Notes: generated from the sequence alone by a model not told the origin. A stretch of DNA of 51,992 nucleotides from Oscillospiraceae bacterium (GCA_017436955.1 JAFSCD010000012.1:1-51992); one strand, 5' to 3'; numbered from the stretch's first letter, positions 37,232-45,540 are shown. Numbers and translations: made by a program.

Positions 37232-37685
37232 ATTTACTCAGCACCTCCTTCAGCTGATTGCGGGCACGGCTCATACGGGTCTGTACAGCCGTGCGGGATA
37301 TGTGCAGTATTTGCGCGATCTCATCTTGTGTATAGCCTTCATAGTAGTATAGATGGACCACAGCCCGGTATTTGGGAGCCAGGGAATTGACAGTTTCCCA
37401 CAGCGTTTTGTCGGTGTCGCTGGAGAATTCCATCGTGTCATCCAATTCTACTACGTGCTTGCGCCAAAAGGATTTCAGATGGTCCTTGCAGGCGTTGGCG
37501 GTGCAGGTCAGCAGCCAGGCTTTTTCTTTGCCGGCTTTCAGCGGCTGGGGATAGTGCATTAGCTTCAAAAATACGGATTGACATACATCCTCCGCGTCCT
37601 GCCGGTTGCGCAAAAAGCTCAGCGCAAGCCGGAAAACATCATCGGAATAAGCTTCAAACAAGCGGATGATTTCGCTGTTCTCCAA
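37224..37685 (-). CDS. ECF-subfamily RNA polymerase sigma factor
   Basis: The 153-aa product has region 2 (IIRLFEAYSDDVFRLALSFLRNRQDAEDVCQSVFLKLM) and region 4 (LAPKYRAVVHLYYYEGYTQDEIAQILHISRTAVQTRMSRARNQLKEVL), the typical two-domain ECF layout. The start is TTG at 37685, with AAGGAGG 7 nt upstream; the longer frame adds residues foreign to the family and crosses a terminator. It overlaps the anti-sigma gene by 8 bp. Target promoters are unknown. A CGTC-TATAT-GACG palindrome lies upstream, but no matching -35 was found. Confidence 0.93.
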   Translation of the reverse strand: MENSEIIRLFEAYSDDVFRLALSFLRNRQDAEDVCQSVFLKLMHYPQPLKAGKEKAWLLTCTANACKDHLKSFWRKHVVELDDTMEFSSDTDKTLWETVNSLAPKYRAVVHLYYYEGYTQDEIAQILHISRTAVQTRMSRARNQLKEVLSKYE

Positions 37686-37771
37686 GCGACCACCTCCTTC
37701 TGCGGTTTTGAGATCTCGTCTATATGACGATCCAAAGTGGGAATATATCACAAAATAGATCAAAAAAAACG

Positions 37772-37797
37772 AATCCGGCAGCATCCGCTGCCGGATT
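37772..37797 (-). terminator. Terminator upstream of the sigma factor gene
   Basis: Perfect aatccggcagc/gctgccggatt stem followed by CGTTTTTTTT on the minus strand. It probably ends transcription from the GNAT-rlmD-ASCH operon and insulates the sigma gene. Confidence 0.8.
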
Positions 37798-37846
37798 TCA
37801 ATAGGATCTGAAGTCTGTAGGGGCTTTTTGTTGCTCGTCTGCAATA

Positions 37847-38007
37847 CCCTCTCCTGGGGAGAGGGTGGATTTTGCGAAGCAAAAGACGGGTGTGGAACGG
37901 CACAATCTTCGACACCACAAAAGTCTTTAGTTGCTGCTGATTTTAAGATAACCGCCCGCATTCCACATCCGCTTCGCTCTGCTCAGCACCTTCTCCCCGG
38001 GAGAAGG
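37847..38007. mobile_element. Palindromic 160-bp intergenic element, copy 3
   Basis: Same orientation as copy 1: ccctctcctggggagaggg, gattttgcgaagcaaaagacgggtgtggaacgg, a variable centre, cgcccgcattccacatccg and ccttctccccgggagaagg. It lies between the sigma factor and the ASCH gene. Confidence 0.78.
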
Positions 38008-38071
38008 CATTGGTGCGTCTGCGGGTCTGGGCAAGCCCGTCCCCTACGGCAGCCCTTATGAGCGCGGCATA

Positions 38072-38740
38072 TTACGATAAGGTAAGCTCGATGCCCACTA
38101 CGCCGTATTTTTGCTGATCTTCTTCGGAATAGTAGGCCTGCATATCGTCGGGGTGTGCGGAAGCCACATCCGCGTCGGTGTAGCCACATTTGAGCAGGGG
38201 AAGATTTTGATACAATTCCCCGAACGATGCAAATCGGTGCAGCTTTTGCACCTCGGCGGTCAGCTTTTCGCCGGTGGCGGTGCAGGTGAAGACGATGAGA
38301 TCGCCTTCCCTGATCTGCTGCCGCTTTTCGTCAAAAAGCCGCAGCTCAATGGTCTTTGCGCCGCTTTTGATCATCGCAAAGGGCTCTGCGTGGAGCTTCA
38401 TATTGTGAATCGCTGCAATGGGTTCTGGTGTTGTTCTGGGCAGGTGCAGAATCGTACCCTCCATAAAGTGAACAACATACGCAAGGGCTTGATCATTGTC
38501 ATAGGGATGCCAATGATCGCCGGAAGAGCCACATTCACTATCATAATCCAGAACGGCATCCACGCCGTTAAAGTAGAGATAAAACCGACCCAACGGGCTT
38601 TCTCCTGTCAGCACATCCCGATCCCAGCCGAAGCCTGCATTTAAGGCGAGTGCCGAGGTCAACTCCAGGGAATATTGTTCTTTGAGCTTGTTATAGATGC
38701 CGTGTAAGTCCAGCCAGTTTTCAAAGGTGATTGATTCCAT
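38072..38740 (-). CDS. ASCH domain-containing protein
   Basis: A 222-aa protein. The C-terminal 110 residues are an ASCH domain (MKLHAEPFAMIKSGAKTIELRLFDEKRQQIREGDLIVFT), a PUA-like fold linked to RNA binding or, in some members, amidohydrolase activity. The N-terminal half (MESITFENWLDLHGIYNKLKEQY...) has no motif I recognise. The GAKTIELRL and late YYSEEDQQKYGVVGIEL segments are family-typical. It starts 4 bp after rlmD and is cotranscribed with it, which favours an RNA-related role. TTAAGGAGTGAAATT precedes the ATG. Confidence 0.88.
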   Translation of the reverse strand: MESITFENWLDLHGIYNKLKEQYSLELTSALALNAGFGWDRDVLTGESPLGRFYLYFNGVDAVLDYDSECGSSGDHWHPYDNDQALAYVVHFMEGTILHLPRTTPEPIAAIHNMKLHAEPFAMIKSGAKTIELRLFDEKRQQIREGDLIVFTCTATGEKLTAEVQKLHRFASFGELYQNLPLLKCGYTDADVASAHPDDMQAYYSEEDQQKYGVVGIELTLS

Positions 38741-38744
38741 AATT

Positions 38745-40100
38745 TCACTCCTTAATCATTGCAACAATGGATTCTACATGTGCGCACCGGGGGAACAAAT
38801 CGGCGGCCATTGCCTTTTGCAGGGCGTAACCGCGCGCTTTGAAGAGTGCAACATCTCTTGCCAGCGTTGCCGGGTCGCAGGATACATACACGATCCGCCG
38901 GGGCGCGATTTGCGCCAGCGCTTCGATGGCATCGGCATTCAAGCCCTTTCTGGGGGGATCGACGATGGCCACATCAATGTGGATACCCTCTTTCGCCAGC
39001 GCCAGCGCCGCTTCACCGGCATCGCCGCAGAAAAATTCTGCATTTTCAATGCCGTTGCGCCTGGCATTGTCTTTGGCATCCGCTACCGCCTGGGGGATCA
39101 CCTCCACGCCGATGACCTTGCCGGCAGCGGCTGCCATAGACAAAGTGATGGTGCCGACACCGCAGTAAAGATCCAGAACGGTGTCATCCTTCGTGATGCC
39201 TGCCAGCTCGATGGCGGCTTGGTACAACCGCTGGGCCTGATGATGATTCACCTGATAGAACGACCGGGGCGACAGCCGGAATTTTAAGCCGCAGAGGGTG
39301 TCCTCGATATAGCCTGGGCCATAGAGGGTGATAAATTCGTCACCCAGAATGAGGTTGGTGTCCTTGGTGTTGACGCTGATTACCAGTGTGGTAAAGCCGG
39401 GGATCTGCTTCAGCCGGTCGATGAGATCGGGTACGTGGGGCAGCTTTCGACCGTTGACCGCAAGGCATACCAGGATCTGCCCGGAAACCTCGCCCTTACG
39501 GACAAAAATATGCCGCAGCAGACCCTTTTGGGTGGCTTCGTCGTAGACGGTGACACGATATTGGTTTACATAATCCAGAACGGCGTCCTTGACCTTGTCG
39601 GTAATTTCCGGCAGGATCAGGCAGCGGCCGCTTTCCACCACGCTGTGGGTGCCGGCGCGATAAAAGCCGGTGTAGGCTCTGCCTTTTTTTGCGGCGACAG
39701 GGTACTGCGCCTTGTTGCGGTAGCCGTAGCAGGTGGGTGCGGAGAGAATGGGCAGTTCCGTCAAATTTTCGCCGCCGATGCGGTTGAGCGCAGCTTTTAC
39801 CCGGTCGGCTTTCAGCCGGGATTCTTCTTCGTAATCCATATGCCAGAAATCGCAGCCGCCGCACAGCTTGGCAACGGGGCATTCCCGGTTCACCCGATGG
39901 GGGGATTTTTCCAGAAGCTCCACGATCTTACCGGCAGCCCAGGTTTTTTGCGCCTTCTCGATGCGCACCGTGCATTTTTCACCCACGATGGCGTTGGGAA
40001 TGAACACGGCGCAACCCTCGATTTTGGCGACGCCCTGACCTTCCGCGGTATAGTCCACGATGGTGGCTTCGTAAATTTGATTTTTGATCAGCATTTTCAT
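38745..40100 (-). CDS. 23S rRNA (uracil-5-)-methyltransferase, RlmD/RlmCD family
   Basis: Methylates C5 of uridine in 23S rRNA (U1939-type sites). The 451-aa protein starts with a TRAM domain (YEATIVDYTAEGQGVAKIEGCAVFIPN). The Fe-S cluster cysteines follow in CPVAKLCGGCDFWH. The SAM domain has LDLYCGVGTITLSMA, DPPRKGLNADAIEAL and the catalytic cysteine in IVYVSCDPATLARDV. Firmicutes have two or more paralogues with RlmD/RlmCD or TrmFO-replacing roles, so the exact uridine is open. Its ATG overlaps the upstream GNAT stop by 4 bp. Confidence 0.94.
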   Translation of the reverse strand: MKMLIKNQIYEATIVDYTAEGQGVAKIEGCAVFIPNAIVGEKCTVRIEKAQKTWAAGKIVELLEKSPHRVNRECPVAKLCGGCDFWHMDYEEESRLKADRVKAALNRIGGENLTELPILSAPTCYGYRNKAQYPVAAKKGRAYTGFYRAGTHSVVESGRCLILPEITDKVKDAVLDYVNQYRVTVYDEATQKGLLRHIFVRKGEVSGQILVCLAVNGRKLPHVPDLIDRLKQIPGFTTLVISVNTKDTNLILGDEFITLYGPGYIEDTLCGLKFRLSPRSFYQVNHHQAQRLYQAAIELAGITKDDTVLDLYCGVGTITLSMAAAAGKVIGVEVIPQAVADAKDNARRNGIENAEFFCGDAGEAALALAKEGIHIDVAIVDPPRKGLNADAIEALAQIAPRRIVYVSCDPATLARDVALFKARGYALQKAMAADLFPRCAHVESIVAMIKE

Positions 40101-40570
40101 TCCTCCAGGGGAACTTCCAGCATAATGTTGCGCGGACGCATACCCATCTGCTGGTAAAAGCGCATTGCGCCATCGTTACCGCACCAGACATTCAGATTCA
40201 GGGCGGTGCAGCCCAGGGATTTGGCGTAGGCAAGCGCGTGGTGGTAGAGCGCCTTTGCCAGCCCCATACGGCGGTGATTTTCGTCCACGCACAGATCGTC
40301 GATGTACAGCTCCTGCCGACCGACGGACACAGAGGTATCCCCGATCACCTTGTGCACGCAGAAGCAGTAGCCGGCAACCTCCCCATCCAGCTCAGCGATA
40401 AATATAGGACGGCTGGTATCTTTCAGCAGCTGCAGCAGCGCCGCTTCGTCATATTTCAGCGTGCCTGCAGGGAAGATGTCGGGACGAAGATCGCTGTGTA
40501 CCTTGCCCACCTGCTTCAGCAGATGCAGGATGCCGGGAATGTCGTTTTTGGTTGCGTTGCGGATCTGCAT
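40097..40570 (-). CDS. GNAT family N-acetyltransferase
   Basis: A 157-aa single-domain acetyltransferase: MQIRNATKNDIPGILHLLKQ at the start, LYIDDLCVDENHRRMGLAKALYHHALAYAK as the acetyl-CoA motif (RRMGLA) and LNVWCGNDGAMRFYQQMGMRPRNIMLEV at the end. It resembles protein or small-amine acetyltransferases; the substrate is unknown. The start at 40570 follows AGAGGTGTTTTCT. Overlap of 4 bp with rlmD, so GNAT-rlmD-ASCH form a coupled operon. Confidence 0.92.
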   Translation of the reverse strand: MQIRNATKNDIPGILHLLKQVGKVHSDLRPDIFPAGTLKYDEAALLQLLKDTSRPIFIAELDGEVAGYCFCVHKVIGDTSVSVGRQELYIDDLCVDENHRRMGLAKALYHHALAYAKSLGCTALNLNVWCGNDGAMRFYQQMGMRPRNIMLEVPLEE

Positions 40571-40676
40571 AGAAAACACCTCTTTCTTTTTTGTATCATA
40601 GCACAAAAATGCGCCGGGGTAAAGCTTGAGAATTGAGAAAAAGGGTGCTACAATAACAAAAAAGGAGGTGGGCGCT

Positions 40677-41534
40677 GTGGATTACACAAGCTGCAGTTTA
40701 TGTCCCCGGCAGTGCGGTGTGGACCGCACCAAGGGCGAAGCCGGCTTTTGCGGCGGCAGTGATACGGCTTTGGTGGCAAAAGTGATGCTCCACAAGTGGG
40801 AGGAGCCGGCGCTGGCAGGCGATGGCGGCAGCGGCGCAATTTTCTTTGGCGGTTGTACACTGGGCTGCAAATACTGTCAAAACCGGGCGATCTCCGGAAA
40901 GCCCGTGGGCGCGCCGGTGGACAGCGCCCGGCTGCGCGCGATGATGGAAGAGCTGATCGCGCAGGGCGCGGAGAATATTGATCTTGTGACGCCTACCCAT
41001 TATCTGCCCACGATCCTGCCGGCGCTGGAAGAAAAATTGCCCGTGCCGGTGGTGTATAACTGCGGCGGCTATGAGAGGGTGGAGACCCTCCGGAGGCTGG
41101 CCGAAAAGGTGGATATCTATCTGCCGGATCTGAAATACGCGGATGGCGCTTTGGCGGCCCGGCTTTCCGGGGCGAAGGATTATTTCCCGGTGGCAACGGC
41201 AGCCATTTTGGAGATGGTGCGGCAGGTTGGCGCGGTACGATGGCAGGGGGATAAGGTGAAAAGAGGTGTCATCATTCGCCATTTGATCCTGCCGGGCTGT
41301 GTGGACAATTCCCTGAAGGTGCTGGACTGGATCGGCGAGAATTTCGCCCCCGGAGAGGTTTTGGTCAGCCTGATGCGGCAGTATACGCCCATGGGTGGCC
41401 TGGACGCGCCCTTTGACCGCCGGGTCAGCGATGAAGAGTACGATGCGGTTTTGAGCTGGATGTACCTGAACGGTCTGGAGGGTTTTACGCAGGAAGCCGA
41501 CTCCGCAACGCAGAGTTTCGTCCCGGATTTTTAG
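40677..41534 (+). CDS. Radical SAM protein, PflA-like, with extra N-terminal cysteines
   Basis: A 285-aa protein with GCTLGCKYCQN, the CX3CX2C radical SAM cluster at about C60/C64/C67, and downstream strands (ENIDLVTPTHYLPTILPAL, VDIYLPDLKYADGALA, IIRHLILPGCVDNSLKVLDW) of the pyruvate-formate-lyase-activase type. Before it lies a second cysteine set, C6-X2-C9-X3-C13-X11-C25, compatible with another Fe-S cluster. The substrate is unknown and no glycyl radical enzyme lies beside it. The start is GTG at 40677, with AAGGAGGTG 6 nt upstream; the longer frame lacks support. Confidence 0.9.
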   Translation: MDYTSCSLCPRQCGVDRTKGEAGFCGGSDTALVAKVMLHKWEEPALAGDGGSGAIFFGGCTLGCKYCQNRAISGKPVGAPVDSARLRAMMEELIAQGAENIDLVTPTHYLPTILPALEEKLPVPVVYNCGGYERVETLRRLAEKVDIYLPDLKYADGALAARLSGAKDYFPVATAAILEMVRQVGAVRWQGDKVKRGVIIRHLILPGCVDNSLKVLDWIGENFAPGEVLVSLMRQYTPMGGLDAPFDRRVSDEEYDAVLSWMYLNGLEGFTQEADSATQSFVPDF

Positions 41535-41548
41535 CGGATGCACCGAAT

Positions 41549-41590
41549 GGGTATCGTAGGGACACCCGTCCTCGGGCGTCCGCAAATTGA
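41549..41590. repeat. Short GTAGGGACACCCG...CGGGCGTCC hairpin repeat
   Basis: gtagggacacccgtcctcgggcgtccgc can fold on itself and resembles the GTAGGGG-type units elsewhere in the window. Confidence 0.4.
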
Positions 41591-41599
41591 GCATAAAAA

Positions 41600-41620
41600 A
41601 CGCACCCCGGTGGGGTGCGT
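41600..41620. terminator. Bidirectional terminator
   Basis: acgcacccc/ggggtgcgt stem with AAAAAA on the left and TTTTTG on the right, between the convergent radical SAM and membrane protein genes. Confidence 0.85.
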
Positions 41621-41633
41621 TTTTGTGTGTAAA

Positions 41634-42875
41634 TTATACCGTTTCAGCGGTTTCTCCGTCGGAGGTCTCCGCTTCGGCAACTTCATCAGCGGCTTCTTCA
41701 TCCGCCGCGGCAGCTTCCTCTGCTTCTTCGGCGGCTTCTTCAACGGGGAATTCCACCGCAGGCAGGGGTGCTGCGTCCATCACGGCTTCCTCCAGCTGTG
41801 CAAGGGTCTGCGCTTTCTTGCGCCTGGATCTTACAACGCAGTAGGTCACAATGCCGGCGATCAGCAGCGCAAGACCCAGCGCAAACACGCCGAAGCAGAT
41901 GATGTAGTTGATGCCCACCAGGGCATTGACAGCGATTTCAGTAATGGCAGGCAGCGCAAACAGCCCAGCCCAGCCGGCAGGAATGACCCAAACAGCCACG
42001 GTCAGCGCAACAAAGGGCAGCGCAGCCAGCATCAGTGTAATACCGATCTTGTTCATACCCACCCAGATCTGCTTCATATTGGTCAGCAGGATCAGCGCGA
42101 TCAGCAGCAGAATACTGACAGCACAGGCAATCACGGTGGTGACGGAAAGCACCTGCCGACCGGTATCCAGCGCCTGCTGAAGCATCTGCTGGTCGGCATT
42201 GTTGGGATTTTCTTCACCGTCGGGGTAGCTGTTGCCGTCGGGATTCATCAGGACATTGACGATGCCCTCTTCTTCCAGCCGGGCAACATACTCGTTATCT
42301 TCAATGATGGTGGTCACATCCTCCACCACCTGCATATCCACGGCGATGCCGAAATATTCCTCGATCAGGTCGGCGTTTTCTTCAATTTTTGCCTTGATCT
42401 CATCCGCACCCAGGGTAACGGTGCTTTCACCGGTGAACACGTCGCTGATGAGCCCGGCACCCTTTTCCACCAGATAATCGTCCAGGGTGGAGCGCTCTAC
42501 GAATTCTTTCACGGTGTCCAGATCCACCTGCAGCTCATCACCGAAATCCTCGGACAGAGCGTCATAGACCCACTCCACGATGGAGGTGGCATCGCTGGGC
42601 TCGGCCAGACGGATATCCGCAGGGGAAAGCGTTCTTACGGGCGCTTTTCGCAGCGCAGGGGCGCTGCCGAGAGGCGCGTTCCGGGTGGAAGCCGGTCGCA
42701 GCATATCCACAAACAGCACCTGCCGCAGCAGATTCTCCAGATTATCCTGGGAAGATACGATCTGCACCACGTTTGCTACAAGAATACCTGCCACGGTGGC
42801 GAAAAACAGCGCAACGCACAGTATGAACGTAACAAGACCAAGGAGGAATCTGACACCGGGAGATAACCGTTTCAT
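41634..42875 (-). CDS. Membrane protein with extracellular domain and acidic tail
   Basis: A 413-aa protein of unknown function. TM1 (about 8-35, FLLGLVTFILCVALFFATVAGILV) is followed by an extracytoplasmic region of about 200 residues with acidic helices. Some four membrane helices (about 243-355) precede a cytoplasmic tail of about 50 residues made almost entirely of Glu, Ala, Asp and Val. The tail could be a disordered protein-binding segment. No family is recognised. It is monocistronic with a good promoter (42908-42936) and CAAAGGAG before the ATG. Confidence 0.85.
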   Translation of the reverse strand: MKRLSPGVRFLLGLVTFILCVALFFATVAGILVANVVQIVSSQDNLENLLRQVLFVDMLRPASTRNAPLGSAPALRKAPVRTLSPADIRLAEPSDATSIVEWVYDALSEDFGDELQVDLDTVKEFVERSTLDDYLVEKGAGLISDVFTGESTVTLGADEIKAKIEENADLIEEYFGIAVDMQVVEDVTTIIEDNEYVARLEEEGIVNVLMNPDGNSYPDGEENPNNADQQMLQQALDTGRQVLSVTTVIACAVSILLLIALILLTNMKQIWVGMNKIGITLMLAALPFVALTVAVWVIPAGWAGLFALPAITEIAVNALVGINYIICFGVFALGLALLIAGIVTYCVVRSRRKKAQTLAQLEEAVMDAAPLPAVEFPVEEAAEEAEEAAAADEEAADEVAEAETSDGETAETV

Positions 42876-42907
42876 AACAAAAACTCCTTTGCATTTATAA
42901 TGTATTT

Positions 42908-42936
42908 ATTATAAATGCAAATGTTGGATATGTCAA
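42908..42936 (-). promoter_or_regulatory. Promoter of the acidic-tail membrane protein gene
   Basis: Minus strand TTGACA (42931-42936), 17-bp spacer, TATAAT (42908-42913), a consensus promoter. Confidence 0.88.
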
Positions 42937-42949
42937 TGAATAATGGGTC

Positions 42950-42978
42950 TTGTGTTATTCCCCTAAATGGTGTAAGAT
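42950..42978 (+). promoter_or_regulatory. Possible promoter of the CapA-like gene
   Basis: Plus strand TTGTGT (42950-42955), 17-bp spacer, TAAGAT (42973-42978). The -35 is weak. Confidence 0.5.
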
Positions 42979-43007
42979 AGAAACGAAAAAACCGCGGAGG
43001 GAAGATT

Positions 43008-44201
43008 ATGGCGCTTTTTGGCAGAAAACTGAATAACAACCGGCTTTCTGCCGGCGCAAAGATCGGTATTGCGGTTGCCGCGCTGGCGGTGGTGGCCGGT
43101 ATCGTGCTGGCGATCGTTTTCCGACCTGCCGATGCGCAGACGCCGGGTGACGGCGCTTCCGGCACCGGAACGGACACGGTGATCCATTTCGTAGCCGGCG
43201 GCGATGTAAATGTGACGGATAAGGTGGTGGCTGCCGGCGGCAGCAACTATGACTATGCCGACGTGTTCCTGGATCTGATGCCGGTTCTCTCCGGCGGCGA
43301 CCTGACCACACTGAATTTTGAGGGCAACCTTTACGAGGAGCCCTACGGCTCCAAGCACAATTCCGCTCCGGTGGAGCTGGTGCAGGCGATGCGAAATGCC
43401 GGCGTGGATATTCTGCAGACCGCCAATTCCAAATCCATCACCAACGGCATTTTGGGCTTATCCTCTACGCTGGAGGGCATCCGCAGCACCGGTATGCAAA
43501 GCGTCGGCACATACGCCACCCAGGAACAGTTCCAGCGGTATCAGGGCTTCCTGATCCGGGAGGTAAACGGTATTCGGATCGCCATCACAGCTTTTACCAA
43601 GGGTATGGATGGCAGAGGTCTGCCCAGTGGCAGCGAGCATTGTGTCAATCTGCTGTACGAGGATTACAACAGCTCCTACCAGAAGGTGGACGAGGAAGGT
43701 ATCCAATCGGTTTTGACAGCCATTGAAAAGCAGAAGCCGGACATTACCATAGCGCTGCTGCACTGGGGCAGCGAATTTAACGATCAGATCAGCAAGACCC
43801 AGGAAAAGATCGTGAAAATTATGGCAGAAGGCGGCGTGGATGCCATCGTGGGCACCCATCCCCATTACGTGCAGAAGATCGGCTTCGACGAGGAGACCGG
43901 CATCTTCGTTGCGTATTCTCTGGGCGATCTGCTGGGCGACGGCGATAAGGCCGGCACCAATTACTCGGTGATCCTGGATATGGAGATCACCCGAAGCGGT
44001 GCCACCGGAGAGGTGTCCGTCACCGGCTTTGACTACGTGCCGGTGTACCATTATGAAAACGAAGCCGGGCAGATCAGGCTGCTGCGGATCCGGGAGTCCA
44101 TAGAGGCGTATGAAAATTACAGCATTGATACCGTGACGGCAGAAGATTACGCAGCCATGAAAAGCGCGTTGACGAAAATTGAAAACCGCGTAAACGGATA
44201 A
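43008..44201 (+). CDS. CapA family (poly-gamma-glutamate synthesis-like) protein
   Basis: A 397-aa protein with an N-terminal anchor (AKIGIAVAALAVVAGIVLAIVF) and a calcineurin-like CapA domain facing outside: IHFVAGGDVNVTD (metal-binding Asp), LTTLNFEGNLYEE, ITIALLHWGSEFND and DAIVGTHPHYVQKIGF with the late histidines, then VAYSLGDLLGD. CapA proteins take part in poly-gamma-glutamate capsule assembly, but no capBCE genes are present, and many Clostridia have stand-alone CapA-like proteins of unclear role. GCGGAGGGAAGATT precedes the ATG. Monocistronic with a strong terminator. Confidence 0.92.
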   Translation: MALFGRKLNNNRLSAGAKIGIAVAALAVVAGIVLAIVFRPADAQTPGDGASGTGTDTVIHFVAGGDVNVTDKVVAAGGSNYDYADVFLDLMPVLSGGDLTTLNFEGNLYEEPYGSKHNSAPVELVQAMRNAGVDILQTANSKSITNGILGLSSTLEGIRSTGMQSVGTYATQEQFQRYQGFLIREVNGIRIAITAFTKGMDGRGLPSGSEHCVNLLYEDYNSSYQKVDEEGIQSVLTAIEKQKPDITIALLHWGSEFNDQISKTQEKIVKIMAEGGVDAIVGTHPHYVQKIGFDEETGIFVAYSLGDLLGDGDKAGTNYSVILDMEITRSGATGEVSVTGFDYVPVYHYENEAGQIRLLRIRESIEAYENYSIDTVTAEDYAAMKSALTKIENRVNG

Positions 44202-44204
44202 AGA

Positions 44205-44235
44205 AACCCCCGGGGTGTATGACACTCCGGGGGGT
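44205..44235 (+). terminator. Terminator of the CapA-like gene
   Basis: acccccggggtgt/acactccggggggt stem followed by attttttg on the plus strand. Confidence 0.8.
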
Positions 44236-44270
44236 ATTTTTTGTCTCCCCCTTTGGGAGAGCCAAGGGGG

Positions 44271-45470
44271 TTACTGCCCGTTATTCTGCTTGGGCTTATG
44301 GTGATGGCGGTGGCGGCGGTGATGGTTGTGCTTTTTGGGCTTTTCGCCACCCTCGGCGGCAGGCTCTGCGGCAGGAGCAGCGGTCTGCGCGGCAGGCTTT
44401 TTGCCTCTGTTTCTGCGGCTGCGGCGGCTGTGGCTCTTGCTTTCGGCTGCCGGCGCTTCCTCCTGGGGCTCCTCCGGCAGAACGGGCGCTTCCTCCACGG
44501 TGCCGTCGTTATAGCGCACCTGATAGGACTCGAACTTGGGATATTCCTCCTCGGGCGTTTCTTTGCGGCGGCGCTTGCCCGAGCCGGAAATGGGCGCCAG
44601 GTCATCGGGAATGGGAGGATCGTTCTTCTTGGCCTTGCCGCTGCGCAGAATGGCGATGTCGGCATTGGCAAAGGTGGAGATCACCTCCGGCTGATTTTCC
44701 ATACGTACCTTGACCCGCTGGCGCAGCAGATCCACCTCCACCACCGTGCCGCGACCCTCGGGGGTGTCCACGAAGGACTCTGCCTTGGGCGCGGTGCGCA
44801 GCAGATCCTCATAGGCCTCCTGCTCGTATTTCAGGCAGCACATCAGCCGTCCGCAGGTGCCGGAGATCTTGGTGGGATTCAGGCTTAAGTTCTGGGTCTT
44901 TGCCATTTTGATGGATACGGGCTGGAAATCATCCAGAAAGCTGGCGCAGCAGAAGGGTCTGCCGCAGATGCCCAGACCGCCAACCATTTTGGCCTTGTCC
45001 CGGACGCCGATCTGCCGCAGCTCAATGCGGGTGTGGAAGGCAGATGCCAGATTCTTCACCAGCTCGCGGAAATCCACCCGCTCGTCGGCGGTGAAGAAAA
45101 AGATGATCTTGCTGCCGTCAAAGGCACATTCGGCGCTGACAAGCTGCATATCCAGACCCTGCTCCTCGATCATTTTCTGGCAGGTGTTGAAGGATTCCTC
45201 TTCCTTTTTGCGGTTTTCCTCCATGGTGGCTTCGTCCTGCTTTGTGGCGATGCGCAGCACGCAGCGCAGGGGAGAGACGATGTCCTTTTCGGGAATGCGG
45301 TGGTTACCGCCGGTGCAGATGCCGTATTCAGGACCCCGGGCGGTATCGATAATAACGTGATCGCCGGCACGCAGGGTCAGCCCTGCCGGACCGAAATAGT
45401 ATACCTTCTGACCGGGGCGGAACTGAATGTCCACCACCTCTACGCCGGAGGTCGTGATTTGTTCTTCCAT
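44271..45470 (-). CDS. ricT: RicT (YaaT), PSP1-domain Fe-S protein with basic tail
   Basis: RicT works with RicA and RicF in a complex bearing Fe-S clusters that supports RNase Y-dependent mRNA maturation and sporulation phosphorelay in Bacillus. The PSP1 domain shows GICGRPFCCASFL (C169/C174/C175) and GTCGRLMCCLKYE (C206/C211/C212). The product is 399 aa, against about 275 in Bacillus. The extra C-terminus (about 280-399) is Pro/Ala/Glu-rich, then very basic and His-rich at the end (KPKKHNHHRRHRHHHKP). The ATG at 45470 has AAAGGAGTTACAC upstream. It directly follows holB, the usual order. Confidence 0.93.
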   Translation of the reverse strand: MEEQITTSGVEVVDIQFRPGQKVYYFGPAGLTLRAGDHVIIDTARGPEYGICTGGNHRIPEKDIVSPLRCVLRIATKQDEATMEENRKKEEESFNTCQKMIEEQGLDMQLVSAECAFDGSKIIFFFTADERVDFRELVKNLASAFHTRIELRQIGVRDKAKMVGGLGICGRPFCCASFLDDFQPVSIKMAKTQNLSLNPTKISGTCGRLMCCLKYEQEAYEDLLRTAPKAESFVDTPEGRGTVVEVDLLRQRVKVRMENQPEVISTFANADIAILRSGKAKKNDPPIPDDLAPISGSGKRRRKETPEEEYPKFESYQVRYNDGTVEEAPVLPEEPQEEAPAAESKSHSRRSRRNRGKKPAAQTAAPAAEPAAEGGEKPKKHNHHRRHRHHHKPKQNNGQ

Positions 45471-45540
45471 GTGTAACTCCTTTATCTCTGCCCAATGGGC
45501 AGTACAATTTCCAGTTATTCTGCTGGCGCGGTAGCGCCTA

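Noticed and set aside
37717-37729. CGTC-TATAT-GACG palindrome as an ECF autoregulatory promoter
   Set aside because: No GAAC-type -35 lies at 16-17 bp from either CGTC, so an ECF promoter cannot be supported.
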